Assembly: GCA_003151215.1 (NCBI GenBank)
Contig: PLXB01000175.1
Coordinates: 1-7,283 of the forward strand
DNA length: 7,283 nucleotides
Direction of reading: 5' to 3'
Source: Ignavibacteriota bacterium
GTDB taxonomy: Bacteria; Bacteroidota; Kapaibacteriia; Palsa-1295
Position numbers and translations under genes: made by a program. Shown here piece after piece: positions 6,665 through 7,283 of the stretch; within the stretch, counting starts at the first letter, position 1, and each line of letters starts with the position of its first letter. The notes under the pieces are model-generated. The model worked only from the letters and a program-made list of their open reading frames with translations. It was not told where the DNA came from and did not search any database.

Positions 6665-7283
6665 AGCGTATTTGAGGAAGTGATAACGTCCTGAGCTCGC
6701 AATTCTGGATTGCGAGCGTATCTCTTTTTTTTGGAATATGCCCGTACCGATCTTGTGAAGTCCTTGGAGAGTTCTGAAGCCGGTATCTCTTCTTGATACA
6801 CGGCGTAGACGTCCTTGCAGACTCTTGAAATCCCTTCGTGCAGCTCTCGCCCTATGGGTTCAAGCGTCAAGTTATCAAACCGATCCATTACTTGCGTCCG
6901 TTTGTCCTCGTCAGCGCCGTACTTGTCAACTAAACTATCAATAATATGCTGGTACTCTAACGGATGGAGTGCCATCATTTTTGCCGTCGCTTCATTAAGC
7001 ACCGAGTCATAAAAGCTCTCTGACCCTGCGCCCGGTAATTTTCCATATTGTCGCAGATCAAGCAGTCGCATCACATGGTGCTCAAAGGCTCGCACCGCAA
7101 TCCAGAATCCGTGCCCGTGTGCAAGAGTATCCAGAGTTAACTTCGGAAACCCTGCGGGCAACTTCATGTACCTGCTCATATGCCGGAGGAATCGAAGCTC
7201 TATCCGAAGCAAATTCTTTTCCTCCGTTTCAGAGTAACGCGGCTTTCCTTTGTTGAACCGTTCCAACTCCTTGTCGTAGAGTA
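6661..7283 (-). CDS. C-terminal part of a probable phage/plasmid replication initiator (rolling-circle Rep type), cut by window end
   Basis: The frame is open to the right edge of the window, so this is the C-terminal 206 residues of a longer protein; the TTG at 7266 is not a true start. The visible part begins LYDKELE, then LLRIELRFLRHM about 20 residues later. A Y-D/N-K-x-x-E element followed by a 'LRxExR' strand is typical of replication initiators of filamentous phages (gene II/X type) and of rolling-circle plasmids, which nick the origin through a tyrosine in an upstream HUH-type domain not seen here. The remainder is mostly helical with a basic C terminus (SKKKRYAR). Its stop overlaps the start of the next gene as ATGA, implying translational coupling. 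The assignment rests on short motifs; another relaxase-like or helper protein is possible. Confidence 0.5.
   Translation of the reverse strand, partial: LYDKELERFNKGKPRYSETEEKNLLRIELRFLRHMSRYMKLPAGFPKLTLDTLAHGHGFWIAVRAFEHHVMRLLDLRQYGKLPGAGSESFYDSVLNEATAKMMALHPLEYQHIIDSLVDKYGADEDKRTQVMDRFDNLTLEPIGRELHEGISRVCKDVYAVYQEEIPASELSKDFTRSVRAYSKKKRYARNPELRAQDVITSSNTL
6695..6717. repeat. Perfect 9-bp inverted repeat near the 3' end of the rep-like gene
   Basis: GCTCGCAAT (6695-6703) and ATTGCGAGC (6709-6717) flank the five-base spacer TCTGG, forming a strong potential hairpin inside the coding region, about 30 bp before the rep stop and the next gene's start. No T-tract follows on either strand, so it is not a simple terminator. 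It could be a structured element of a rolling-circle origin, a device affecting coupled translation, or an accident of coding. Confidence 0.5.

Noticed and set aside
6402..6683. A plus-strand open frame of 93 codons that looks very hydrophobic, like a membrane protein
   Set aside because: It is antisense to the polar N-terminal part of the 324-residue minus-strand protein, has no leader signals, and its hydrophobicity is the expected shadow of Asn/Lys/Asp-rich coding.

Overview
The window looks like the accessory part of a mobile element or defence island in a bacterium of moderate GC. The lineage cannot be fixed from the sequence. Most starts lack a clear Shine-Dalgarno sequence and some lie in AT-rich leaders. 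That would fit a Bacteroidota/Chlorobiota-like host but does not prove it. I see no tRNA, rRNA, CRISPR array or insertion sequence.

Left part (1-3082, + strand): an anti-phage defence cassette. The window opens inside the C-terminal TOPRIM nuclease domain of an OLD-family endonuclease. A UvrD-like helicase gene follows, joined by a GTGA stop/start overlap. This pair is the gene order and domain content of Gabija (GajA/GajB). A 360-residue SIR2-like protein (putative NAD-consuming effector) follows 70 bp downstream. It appears to form a third, unusual member of the cassette.

Middle part (3139-5602, + strand): two tandem tyrosine-recombinase genes 34 bp apart. The first has all the expected catalytic residues. 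The second aligns with it end to end but has lost the first arginine, both histidine positions and the nucleophilic tyrosine. It looks like an intact, catalytically dead paralogue. A strong hairpin-plus-T-tract terminator follows at 5629-5659.

Right part (5690-7283, - strand): a convergent pair of genes overlapping by ATGA. The upstream gene, cut by the window edge, resembles the C-terminal part of a phage/plasmid rolling-circle replication initiator. The downstream gene encodes a 324-residue protein that I do not recognise. A 9-bp perfect inverted repeat lies near the 3' end of the rep-like gene.

Together the parts suggest an integrated replicative element (phage, satellite or plasmid-like) that carries a Gabija-like plus SIR2 defence module beside its integration genes. 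The functional link between the SIR2 gene and Gabija, and the role of the dead recombinase, are inferences. They are the two most interesting points here.
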